NCBI GenBank assembly: GCA_947447835.1
Contig: CANFLP010000013.1
Coordinates: forward strand, 1-24,248
From: Bacteroidota bacterium
Lineage (GTDB): Bacteria; Bacteroidota; Bacteroidia; Chitinophagales; Chitinophagaceae
DNA: 24,248 nucleotides
Reading direction: 5' to 3'
In this document: in pieces, positions 5,964-13,413 of the stretch
Layout: each line of letters starts with the position of its first letter
How positions within the stretch are numbered: position 1 is the first letter of the stretch
Notes under the pieces: model-generated
The model's input: only the letters and a program-made list of their open reading frames with translations
What the model was told of the DNA's origin: nothing
Databases searched by the model: none
Made by a program: the position numbers and the translations under genes

Positions 5964-7055
5964 TTACTGTTTTTTTAACAACAAATCGGCCATAATCATA
6001 TGGTGATCACTCAGGTTTTCGTCTACCTGATCCCATGCTTTTACCTGCCATGCACTATTGGCTAAAATATAATCAATTCTTAAAGTTGGGGATAGTCCTA
6101 AATATGTTGCGCCAATACCAAAGCCCTTTTCTAAAAATGCATCCTGCCAACCAGTTGCAATATGTCGATAGGTATAAGAATTAGGCACATCATTAAAATC
6201 TCCTGTTAAAATTGTTGGATAAGGACTTGCATTAATTTGTTGTTGAACTACCTGAGCCTGTACCGCTCTTTCGGTAAAAGCATTTTTCATTTTTCTAGCC
6301 ACCGACCACTTGTTTTTTGTTGCATCATCTATGGCTTCTAAATCGTTTTGTTTTAATCTATAAGACGCTAAATGGGTTGTGTAAATACGAATGGTATCAT
6401 CTCCTTTTAAAATAGTGGCTCCAATTAAACTTTCTTGATTGGTAAACGGAATTCGTTCGGCCTGTATGATTTTATATTTGGAATAAATAATACAGCCTGA
6501 ATAATAAGCAGCTTGTATAGTTTGATGATCCTTTGAGAAAAAAGAATAGGGATATTTTTCTTCAAAATATTGTGCATGATTTGCAATATCTCCGTTCCTT
6601 TCATTCGTATTATACTCTTGCATACAAATGATATCAGGGCTCCATTTTTGTATAGAGTAGGCAATGTCTTGTGTACGCAATTTTATGGTGCTATTGGGTT
6701 GTAACCCATTAAAGCCTCTTACATTCCAACTAATTACTCTTAATGTATTGTCTTTCTTTTTTTGCGAAAAGGCAATACCTGGATGCCACCCAACTAAAAC
6801 CATTATCAATTTCCAGCCCACTACTAAAGTAATTAATGATGGAAGGGATAACCAGGGTTTTACGATTAACCAAAAAATAAGTAATAAGATTTCAAGTATT
6901 AATAAGTAGGGCGTAATCAATCCTAAAAAACCGTTTACCCAAATAAATTTAACAGGAGCAAAATATAGTGGACATAATAGTAAAATAGAAATCAAGACAT
7001 TTAAAAAAATGACTGTCTTTTTTCCTACAATTCTTATGCGTGATTTTTTTGCCAT
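5964..7055 (-). CDS. Membrane-anchored endonuclease/exonuclease/phosphatase (EEP) family protein
   Basis: A 363-residue protein with a basic N-terminus, three hydrophobic segments (about residues 14-31, 43-64 and 71-91) and a C-terminal EEP (DNase I-like) domain. The metal-dependent catalytic motifs appear in order: ISWNVRGFN near 108, CMQEYN near 145, TTHLAS near 229, LTGDFND near 288, RIDYIL near 332 and SDHHM near 350. The active site therefore looks intact. With three spans and a basic N-terminus the catalytic domain would be on the periplasmic side, which is an inference. The substrate could be a nucleic acid or a phospho- or sphingolipid headgroup. Its ATG overlaps the stop of the upstream gene by one base (TAATG), which indicates translational coupling with the inactive rhomboid. 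Confidence 0.8.
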   Translation of the reverse strand: MAKKSRIRIVGKKTVIFLNVLISILLLCPLYFAPVKFIWVNGFLGLITPYLLILEILLLIFWLIVKPWLSLPSLITLVVGWKLIMVLVGWHPGIAFSQKKKDNTLRVISWNVRGFNGLQPNSTIKLRTQDIAYSIQKWSPDIICMQEYNTNERNGDIANHAQYFEEKYPYSFFSKDHQTIQAAYYSGCIIYSKYKIIQAERIPFTNQESLIGATILKGDDTIRIYTTHLASYRLKQNDLEAIDDATKNKWSVARKMKNAFTERAVQAQVVQQQINASPYPTILTGDFNDVPNSYTYRHIATGWQDAFLEKGFGIGATYLGLSPTLRIDYILANSAWQVKAWDQVDENLSDHHMIMADLLLKKQ

Positions 7056-7741
7056 TAATTTTTAGGAGCTAAACTATTATTTAACAAATGTAATAGTTGA
7101 TGCATCCATTTTCCTAAATCAACCCCTCTTTTTAATAACATTACATATACAGCACCCATCACTCCTCCGGCTATTGTGGCTAAGTCCGATGCTATTGGCT
7201 CATCCAATATAGTGTACCCTTGTAATAATAAATATACCACACCCAATATCCATAATGGTATTCCGCCCGCTAAATTAGTCAATAGCTTATGATTAGGAAC
7301 CAAGGCCATGGCTGCAATTACCAAGCCAGTCACACTTACCCCTGCTCCCGACAGCGCCTGATTAGATCCTACAATTACGTAAACCAAGGCACCAGCTATA
7401 CCAGCATAAAAGTAAATTGGAAATAAATGCTTATTGGCTCCTTTAATTTGTAGGGTGTAACTAAATACCGTTAACCAAATCATATTGGCAAATAAAATCC
7501 AAAATCCATCATGTACCCAGTTATAGGTAAGTAGCGACCAAGGATGTTGTATCCAACTAGTTGTTATTGTAAAGGGTTGAAATATTTGCGCATAAAATTG
7601 TTCAAGTGGTAAGCTCTCTAAATAATACACCACTTTTATTAATCCCAATATCACATAACCCACTAAGTTAATGGCCAATAATGCAACTAGTGTGTTGTTA
7701 TCCGCACCTAGTAATGGTTTTTGAGTCTCTTCTGATTGCAT
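7055..7741 (-). CDS. Rhomboid-family membrane protein, apparently catalytically dead
   Basis: A 228-residue polytopic membrane protein with the rhomboid layout, but the active-site residues are missing. Where active rhomboids have the serine motif GASG, this protein has GAGV at 132-135, so glycine replaces serine. Where they have the WAH(V/I)GG histidine motif it has LATIAGG, with T189 in place of histidine. In the HxxxxHxxxN helix only H77 and N86 remain. The fold elements (WSLLTYNWVH, GIAGALVY) are kept. It sits between an active rhomboid 24 nt upstream and the EEP gene (1-base overlap). By analogy with iRhoms and derlins it may bind membrane substrates without cutting them, or act as a partner of the neighbouring protease. 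Confidence 0.7.
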   Translation of the reverse strand: MQSEETQKPLLGADNNTLVALLAINLVGYVILGLIKVVYYLESLPLEQFYAQIFQPFTITTSWIQHPWSLLTYNWVHDGFWILFANMIWLTVFSYTLQIKGANKHLFPIYFYAGIAGALVYVIVGSNQALSGAGVSVTGLVIAAMALVPNHKLLTNLAGGIPLWILGVVYLLLQGYTILDEPIASDLATIAGGVMGAVYVMLLKRGVDLGKWMHQLLHLLNNSLAPKN

Positions 7742-7765
7742 CTAGTTATAATTTAAGTGCACTTT

Positions 7766-8485
7766 TTAAAATCTTTTGTTTTTTTTCTTCCAAATATACA
7801 CCAACACAAATCCCACTAAGGCACCACCCACATGGGCCCATCTTGCTACATTGTCTCCCGCCGAATTTTTTAAGGCAAAGAATAATTCATAAGAGAAATA
7901 TAAGATTCCCAACCACTTTGCCTTCATGGGAATAAAAAAGTAAATGTATATATAGGTATTCGGAAATAAATATACAAAGGCAATTAAAATACCAAATACC
8001 GCACCACTTGCTCCTAAGGTAGCAACATCTACTCTTGATTTATACCTTGCTATAAACTCTGCAGCATCGGCACTTTGCGATGCACCAGACACGATTAATT
8101 CATGATAATATTTTGTTGCATCGATTAATTCAAATGATAAAATACCCAAGTGTATCATAGCCGCTCCAACACCACATAAAAAGTAAAACAATAAAAATTG
8201 TTTGGGTCCCCATATGTTTTCAAGAATGGAACCAAACATCCAAAGCGCTAACATGTTTCCAAAAATATGCCCTAAATCACCATGCAAAAACATATGTGTA
8301 ATTAATTGCCATGGTTTAAACAACTCACTTTGAAATGCATGTAATGCAAAAATATCTTCAAACGAAAATGCACTAGTTGGACCCGCTATAGTGTTTTGCG
8401 CTAAAAATACCAATCCATTAATGATTAATAAATTTTTAATAATAGTTGGTAAACTATTATACGAAGAGGGTCTAAACTGAGTCAT
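7766..8485 (-). CDS. Rhomboid family intramembrane serine protease
   Basis: A 239-residue intramembrane serine protease with about six membrane spans. The catalytic dyad is complete: S160 in GASGAVFG (158-165) and H218 in WAHVGGALVGF. The FLHGDLGHIFGN motif (67-77) supplies H68, H73 and N77 of the oxyanion and structural helix. Rhomboids cut single-span membrane proteins within or near the bilayer, and the substrate here is unknown. There is an insertion of about 35 residues (roughly 118-153) between the helix after HxxxN and the serine helix. It lies 22 nt downstream of rlmD and 24 nt upstream of the degenerate rhomboid, and no promoter is visible in front of it, so it is probably read from the rlmD promoter. 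Confidence 0.92.
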   Translation of the reverse strand: MTQFRPSSYNSLPTIIKNLLIINGLVFLAQNTIAGPTSAFSFEDIFALHAFQSELFKPWQLITHMFLHGDLGHIFGNMLALWMFGSILENIWGPKQFLLFYFLCGVGAAMIHLGILSFELIDATKYYHELIVSGASQSADAAEFIARYKSRVDVATLGASGAVFGILIAFVYLFPNTYIYIYFFIPMKAKWLGILYFSYELFFALKNSAGDNVARWAHVGGALVGFVLVYIWKKKNKRF

Positions 8486-8507
8486 TTATTATTCCTTTTA
8501 TTTATTT

Positions 8508-9929
8508 CTACTTTCTTTTTAATTGTACCACATTCTCTATATGCAATGTATGTGGGAACATATCTACCGGTTGTATCTTAGTTACTTTATACTTTTCATC
8601 CAACAAGGCTAAATCTCTTGCTTGTGTTGCAGGATTACAACTTACATATACAATAGTAGGGGCTTCCATTTCTAATAACTTGCGCACTAATTTTTCATGC
8701 ATACCCGCACGTGGAGGGTCTGTAATAATTACATCGGGCTTGCCATGGGTCTCAAAAAATGCATCATCACAAATATCAATCACATCACCAGCAAAAAAAG
8801 CTGTGTCAGTTAAATTATTCATACTTGCGTTTTCTTTAGCATCCTCAATGGCATCTTCCACAAATTCAACACCCACAATTTTCTTAGCTTGCTTGCTACA
8901 AAAAATACCAATACTTCCCGTTCCACAATATAAATCGTAAACCACTTCCTTTCCAGTTAATTCAGCAAAGTCTCTGGTTACTTGATACAAACGCTCAGCC
9001 TGTTTTGAATTGGTTTGAAAAAATGATTTTGGACTTATTTTAAATGCAAAGTCTTCTAACATCTCGGTGATATAGCCTTTTCCAAAAAACACTTGTGGTT
9101 CCAAATCCTGCATACTATCATTGCGTTTTGTATTAATCGTATATAATAGTGTTGTGATTTGAGGAAACTGCTGTAATAATAAGTTTAATAAGGCCTCTCT
9201 TTTTTCTTTATCCTCATATCCCAATATTAAATTAATCATCCATTGTCCATTGGTCGTATTGCGCACAAACATATTACGCAACCAACCTTGGTGTTGTTTA
9301 ATATTGTAAAATGGCATATCGTTGTCAATTGCAAACTTTGCAACCGCCTTGCGTATTAAATTAGTAGGCTCTATTTGCAAATAACAGGTATCAATTTCTA
9401 CCACTTTTTCAAAAAAACCTCTAGCATGAAAACCTCCAGCACCAGGTGATTTTACCATTTCTTCGCCAGAAGCCTTCATGGCCTTAAACTCGTCAAATGG
9501 AATAAATTTTTCGGTTGCAAAAGTATATTCTACTTTATTTCTATAACCCTCGGTGGGTGTTGCTCCAATAATGGCAGGTATTTCGGGTAATTCCACTTTT
9601 GCAATGCGGGTTAAATTATCAACCACTTGCTTATGCTTATACTTTAATTGCTGATCATAAGGAAGCATTTGCCATTGACAGCCGCCACAAACGCCAAAAT
9701 GACTACAAAATGGCTTTACCCTTATGTCTGAATAACTATGAAACTGTTTTACGAACCCCTCGGCCCAGTCGGTTTTATTTTTTTGCAACTGCACGTCAAC
9801 CACGTCTCCTGGAACAGCTCCTTCCACAAATACTACTTTCCCATCTACTCTTGCAAGCGACTTTCCTTCGGCAGCATAGTCCTCAATTAGGACCTTTTCT
9901 AAAATAGGCTTTTGTTTAAATTTTCTCAC
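8508..9929 (-). CDS. rlmD: 23S rRNA (uracil-C5)-methyltransferase, RlmD/RumA family
   Basis: A SAM-dependent RNA uracil-C5 methyltransferase of about 473 residues. It begins with a TRAM RNA-binding domain (about 1-62), followed by a 4Fe-4S cysteine cluster (C75, C81, C84 and a fourth cysteine near 180), the SAM-binding motif YDLYCGTGSIG, the DPPRAG motif and the catalytic cysteine in VYVSCNPAT. By family it modifies U1939 or U747 of 23S rRNA. An in-frame TTG at 9947 extends the ORF by six residues, but the consensus promoter lies exactly there and would initiate on the GTG at 9929. The GTG is therefore preferred and the mRNA is probably leaderless. The gene heads the rlmD, rhomboid, rhomboid, EEP cluster. 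Confidence 0.9.
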   Translation of the reverse strand: MRKFKQKPILEKVLIEDYAAEGKSLARVDGKVVFVEGAVPGDVVDVQLQKNKTDWAEGFVKQFHSYSDIRVKPFCSHFGVCGGCQWQMLPYDQQLKYKHKQVVDNLTRIAKVELPEIPAIIGATPTEGYRNKVEYTFATEKFIPFDEFKAMKASGEEMVKSPGAGGFHARGFFEKVVEIDTCYLQIEPTNLIRKAVAKFAIDNDMPFYNIKQHQGWLRNMFVRNTTNGQWMINLILGYEDKEKREALLNLLLQQFPQITTLLYTINTKRNDSMQDLEPQVFFGKGYITEMLEDFAFKISPKSFFQTNSKQAERLYQVTRDFAELTGKEVVYDLYCGTGSIGIFCSKQAKKIVGVEFVEDAIEDAKENASMNNLTDTAFFAGDVIDICDDAFFETHGKPDVIITDPPRAGMHEKLVRKLLEMEAPTIVYVSCNPATQARDLALLDEKYKVTKIQPVDMFPHTLHIENVVQLKRK

Positions 9930-9934
9930 GTGGA

Positions 9935-9964
9935 CAAAGGTACTCAACGCGGGTTATATTCAAA
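9935..9964 (-). promoter_or_regulatory. Consensus promoter of rlmD, initiating on the start codon
   Basis: On the minus strand TTTG (9964-9961) is followed after 18 nt by TACCTTTG (9942-9935). Both Bacteroidota promoter boxes are perfect. Initiation expected 6 nt downstream falls on the G of the GTG start codon at 9929. Confidence 0.75.
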
Positions 9965-10014
9965 GTAAATGCAGCTATAATTTAACTTGTCTAATTAATT
10001 TATATTTTTACAAA

Positions 10015-11475
10015 ATGAAAAAGATATTTATTGCAATTTTATTGCTTCCCCTATGTTTAATGGCACAAACAAAAAAACCCACTAGTACTAGTGTAGCTAA
10101 CCTGGGGCATGCTATTCAAATTAGCCTTAAGCCTTATCAAAACACCAAGGTTTACATAGGAACCAATTATGGCAATAATAAGGTTTTAGCCGACTCATGC
10201 GTTTTGAACGAAATGAGCGAGGGTATTTTTCAGTCCAAAGAAAAATTGACACCCGGTATCTATTTTGTAGTCTCTCCCAAAATGAGCATTTTATTTGACT
10301 TTTTAGTGGACGATAAACAACAATTTAAAATTAGCGCTGATACTTTAGATTTAAAAAATATTAGCATTACCGGTTCCAAAGACAATGAGTTGTTTCAAAA
10401 TTATTCTAAAAGCATCAACGACTTGTTTGTCCAATTAAACGCAATTGAAAACAATTACAAAACGGCAAAAAACGAAAAAGACTCAGCTAGTTTTAAAGAA
10501 GCTTATCTTACAAAAGACAAAGAGATTAAAGATAAAAGAAAATCATTTATAACGGCGAATCCTAATTCTATGATGTCTTTTTTACTAAATACCATGCAAG
10601 TTCCCGATGCTCCCGCTATTCCCATAGTCAATGGCAAAGCGGATTCCCTATATCCTTATAGATATGTGAAAGACCATTATTGGGATAATATTGTTTTTAA
10701 TGATAACCGTTTAGTAAGAACCCCTTTCTTTGAAAAAAAATTAGACGATTATTTTAAGAACTACGTTTCTCGCGAACCCGATTCTGTAATTGAAGAGGTT
10801 CAATATATGTTGACCGTTGCCAAAACCGGAAAAGAAATTTATCCTTTCTTGCTTTTTAAGTTTACCAACAAATATATAAGCCCCGAGTTTATGGGTCAAG
10901 ACAAAGTGTTCTTGCACATTTATCAAAACTTTTTTGCGAAGGGAGATACTGTTTTATTAAATGAAGCTTCAAAAAAATCCCTACGTGATCGTGCCTATAG
11001 TTTAATGGCCAATCAATTGGGGCTACCCGCTCCTATATTGGTTTTGAACGATGTAGAGGATAAGCGCTTTGCATTATACAATATTAATGCCCCTTTTACT
11101 TTTATTGCTTTTTGGGATCCAACCTGCAGCCATTGCAAAGTTGAAATTCCAAAATTAGATTCAATGTATAAAGCAAGTTGGAAAGCATTGAATATAAAAG
11201 TAGTGTCGGTAAATATTAATGCTAAGGAGTTGACTTCGTGGAAATCTTTTATCAAGGACCATAAATTAGAGGGCTGGATAAATGGTTATCAAACAGATGA
11301 AGATTTAAATAGAGAAATAAAAGAAGGCAAGCCAACAACAATTAGACAATTATACGATGTTTATAAAACACCTACTTTTTATTTATTAGACAAGAATAAA
11401 AAGATCATTGCAAAAAACTTAAGCATCGAACAGTTTAATGATTTTATACAATCAACCATTAAGAAATCTAACTAA
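10015..11475 (+). CDS. Secreted thioredoxin-fold protein with DUF5106-like middle domain
   Basis: A 486-residue exported protein. A signal peptide (MKKIFIAILLLPLCLMAQ) leads into a beta-rich N-terminal region of DUF4369 type, a helical middle region (about 130-340) resembling DUF5106, and a TlpA/AhpC-like thioredoxin domain from about 345. The redox motif CSHC lies at C371-C374 in FWDPTCSHCKVEIP. A later TPTFYLLDK segment supplies the cis-proline of the fold. It probably acts as a periplasmic or surface thiol-disulfide oxidoreductase, and its partner is unknown. A -7-like TATATTTT at 10001-10008 would start the transcript at about 10014, practically on the ATG. It ends at a bidirectional terminator shared with metF. 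The domain names are by pattern, with less certainty for the first 340 residues. Confidence 0.75.
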   Translation: MKKIFIAILLLPLCLMAQTKKPTSTSVANLGHAIQISLKPYQNTKVYIGTNYGNNKVLADSCVLNEMSEGIFQSKEKLTPGIYFVVSPKMSILFDFLVDDKQQFKISADTLDLKNISITGSKDNELFQNYSKSINDLFVQLNAIENNYKTAKNEKDSASFKEAYLTKDKEIKDKRKSFITANPNSMMSFLLNTMQVPDAPAIPIVNGKADSLYPYRYVKDHYWDNIVFNDNRLVRTPFFEKKLDDYFKNYVSREPDSVIEEVQYMLTVAKTGKEIYPFLLFKFTNKYISPEFMGQDKVFLHIYQNFFAKGDTVLLNEASKKSLRDRAYSLMANQLGLPAPILVLNDVEDKRFALYNINAPFTFIAFWDPTCSHCKVEIPKLDSMYKASWKALNIKVVSVNINAKELTSWKSFIKDHKLEGWINGYQTDEDLNREIKEGKPTTIRQLYDVYKTPTFYLLDKNKKIIAKNLSIEQFNDFIQSTIKKSN

Positions 11476-11496
11476 TTTCTGTTAAGAATATTGCAC

Positions 11497-11528
11497 AAAA
11501 AAGGGAGTCTAGATAGATTCCCTTTTTT
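11497..11528. terminator. Bidirectional terminator between the thioredoxin-fold gene and metF
   Basis: A perfect 10-bp stem AAAAAAGGGA/TCCCTTTTTT with a 12-nt loop carries A and T tracts on both sides. It can end transcription from the plus-strand gene ending at 11475 and from metF ending at 11550. Confidence 0.8.
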
Positions 11529-11549
11529 TATTTCATCTTGTTGTTATTA

Positions 11550-12503
11550 CTAAAATATTGTAGCAACAACGTCCTTTATTACTTTTGGTTTTCCTAGTGT
11601 ATAATAGTGTAAAACTGGTACACCAGCGGCTTTTAGCTCCTTGCTTTGTTGAATCAACCACTCTGTTCCCACCTGCTCGCATGCTTCGTCGGTAGTAGCT
11701 GCTTGCATAGCGTTTCGTAAATCGGCAGGGATATCTACATAAAAAATATTAGGTAAAATAGTCAACTGCTTTTTATTCGTAATTGGTTTTAAACCTGGAA
11801 TAATCGGAACGGTGATTCCAATGCTTCGGCAAGCATTTACATATTCAAAATATTTTTTGTTGTCAAAAAACATCTGTGTCATAATATATTGCGCACCTGC
11901 GTCTACTTTCTCTTTTGCTCTTTGTAAATCAAATTCCATACTTGGTGCTTCAAAATGTTTTTCGGGATAACCCGCAACACCCATGCAAAAATTGGTCTTG
12001 CTTCCATTTACAATTTCCTTATCCAAATACTCACCATTATTTAAACCTACTACTTGTTTTAATAAATCTATGGCTTGTTGGTTGCCGTTGGGTTCTGGCA
12101 CAAAAGTCTTTTGTCCCTTTTCTGCATCTCCTCTTAAAATTAAGGCATTATCTATTCCTAAAAATTGTAAATCTATTAATGCATCCTCCGTTTCTCTTTT
12201 GGAAAAACCACCACAAATAATATGCGGCACTGCGTCAATATTGTAGTGGTTCATGATCGCTGCACAAATACCTACTGTTCCTGGACGCTTTCTTACGTCC
12301 ACTTTTTCTTCAACTCCTGCTTCGTTTTTGCGAACAATAGTTTCACTGCGGTGGTATGTAACATTAATCCAAGAAGGCTTAAACTCCATTAATGGATCTA
12401 GGTGCTCATATATATAAGAAATAGTACGGCCTTTTAGGGGTGGTAATACCTCAAATGATACCAATGTGTCTTTTGCCTGGGCCAAATGTTCTGTTACCTG
12501 CAT
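11550..12503 (-). CDS. metF: Methylenetetrahydrofolate reductase [NAD(P)H]
   Basis: A 317-residue FAD-dependent TIM-barrel enzyme that reduces 5,10-methylene- to 5-methyl-tetrahydrofolate for methionine synthesis. It has the SFEVLPP motif (residues 16-22, with the catalytic glutamate), PHIICGGFSKRE, LRGD (FAD and folate contacts), GVAGYPEKH and MTQMFFDN, all in the expected order. Length is slightly above the E. coli enzyme. It is a single transcription unit here, divergent from lptB and closed by the terminator at 11497. A -7 box TAttTTTG at 12547-12540 predicts a leader of about 30 nt. No S-adenosylmethionine or cobalamin riboswitch is visible in the 109-nt upstream gap. Confidence 0.95.
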   Translation of the reverse strand: MQVTEHLAQAKDTLVSFEVLPPLKGRTISYIYEHLDPLMEFKPSWINVTYHRSETIVRKNEAGVEEKVDVRKRPGTVGICAAIMNHYNIDAVPHIICGGFSKRETEDALIDLQFLGIDNALILRGDAEKGQKTFVPEPNGNQQAIDLLKQVVGLNNGEYLDKEIVNGSKTNFCMGVAGYPEKHFEAPSMEFDLQRAKEKVDAGAQYIMTQMFFDNKKYFEYVNACRSIGITVPIIPGLKPITNKKQLTILPNIFYVDIPADLRNAMQAATTDEACEQVGTEWLIQQSKELKAAGVPVLHYYTLGKPKVIKDVVATIF

Positions 12504-12539
12504 ATGTGTATTTTTCTCTTTACCTAATTAGATAGTTTG

Positions 12540-12547
12540 CAAAAATA
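12540..12547 (-). promoter_or_regulatory. -7 promoter element of metF
   Basis: TATTTTTG on the minus strand fits TAnnTTTG and lies about 37 nt before the metF ATG. No properly spaced TTTG is found upstream, and it is backed by the divergent lptB promoter about 45 nt away. Confidence 0.45.
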
Positions 12548-12590
12548 GTTAATATTAGCAACCGATAGACGCAAAAGCTATAATTACCCT

Positions 12591-12598
12591 TATTTTTG
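12591..12598 (+). promoter_or_regulatory. -7 promoter element of lptB
   Basis: TATTTTTG fits TAnnTTTG. The transcript would start near 12604, about 9 nt before the GTG start codon at 12613. Confidence 0.5.
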
Positions 12599-12612
12599 TA
12601 CAAATATTCAAC

Positions 12613-13377
12613 GTGATACTTACGATACATACCGATAAACTCATTAAGCAATACAAAAACCGTCGTGTGGTTGACAAGGTGAGTATTTCTGTAAAACAAG
12701 GAGAGATTGTGGGTTTATTGGGGCCTAATGGTGCTGGTAAAACAACCACCTTTTATATGGTGGTGGGCTTAATTGCACCTGATGAGGGTCGCGTGTTTTT
12801 AAACGAGGAAGACATCACTAAATTACCCATGTACAAAAGAGCTCAAATGGGTTTGGGCTATTTACCACAGGAAGCAAGTGTGTTTAGAAAGTTGTCGGTA
12901 GAAGATAATATCATGGCTGTTTTAGAAATGACTAAATTAACAAAGGGCGAAAGAGATCATAAATTGGAATCTCTTTTAGACGAATTTAATTTGCATCATG
13001 TTCGACAAAATAACGGTGATAGTTTAAGTGGTGGTGAACGCCGAAGAACAGAGATTGCACGTGCATTAGCTGTGGATCCTAAATTTATATTATTAGACGA
13101 ACCCTTTGCTGGCGTGGATCCTATCGCAGTAGAAGATATTCAGTCGGTGGTTGCTCGATTAAAGTTAAAAGACATTGGAATATTAATTACCGATCATAAT
13201 GTAAATGAAACATTGTCTATTTGTGATCGTGCTTATTTACTTATTGAAGGCAAAATTTTCAAACATGGCACGGCCGAAGAATTGGCCGAAGACGAACAAG
13301 TACGTAGATTATACTTGGGTACCAACTTTGAATTAAAGCGCAAGGACTGGATCATTGAAATGGGTCAAAAAAGCTAA
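12613..13377 (+). CDS. lptB: Lipopolysaccharide export ABC transporter ATP-binding protein
   Basis: A 254-residue ABC ATPase that powers extraction of LPS from the inner membrane with LptF/LptG. It has Walker A GPNGAGKTT (37-45), the Q-loop in GYLPQEAS, signature LSGGE (138-142) and Walker B FILLDE (158-163) followed by PFAGVDP, then the switch histidine in ITDHN. The phrases FAGVDPIAVEDIQ and the stretch NNGDSLSGGERRR are characteristic of LptB. The start is a GTG, chosen because it directly follows a -7 promoter box and gives the usual N-terminus. The C-terminal extension ends LGTNFELKRKD and is a little longer than in E. coli. The other Lpt genes are not in view, and a GH3 gene follows after 36 nt. 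Confidence 0.92.
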   Translation: MILTIHTDKLIKQYKNRRVVDKVSISVKQGEIVGLLGPNGAGKTTTFYMVVGLIAPDEGRVFLNEEDITKLPMYKRAQMGLGYLPQEASVFRKLSVEDNIMAVLEMTKLTKGERDHKLESLLDEFNLHHVRQNNGDSLSGGERRRTEIARALAVDPKFILLDEPFAGVDPIAVEDIQSVVARLKLKDIGILITDHNVNETLSICDRAYLLIEGKIFKHGTAEELAEDEQVRRLYLGTNFELKRKDWIIEMGQKS

Positions 13378-13413
13378 ATTATTTAAGCGTATGGCGTATA
13401 TTGTGACACGCCT

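Noticed and set aside
9599..9907. 102-codon plus-strand ORF antisense to rlmD
   Set aside because: It overlaps the conserved TRAM and iron-sulfur region of rlmD entirely and has no family signature.
13393..13412. Short inverted repeat GGCGT/ACGCC just before the GH3 start codon
   Set aside because: Only 5 bp with a 10-nt loop, too weak to claim a control structure.
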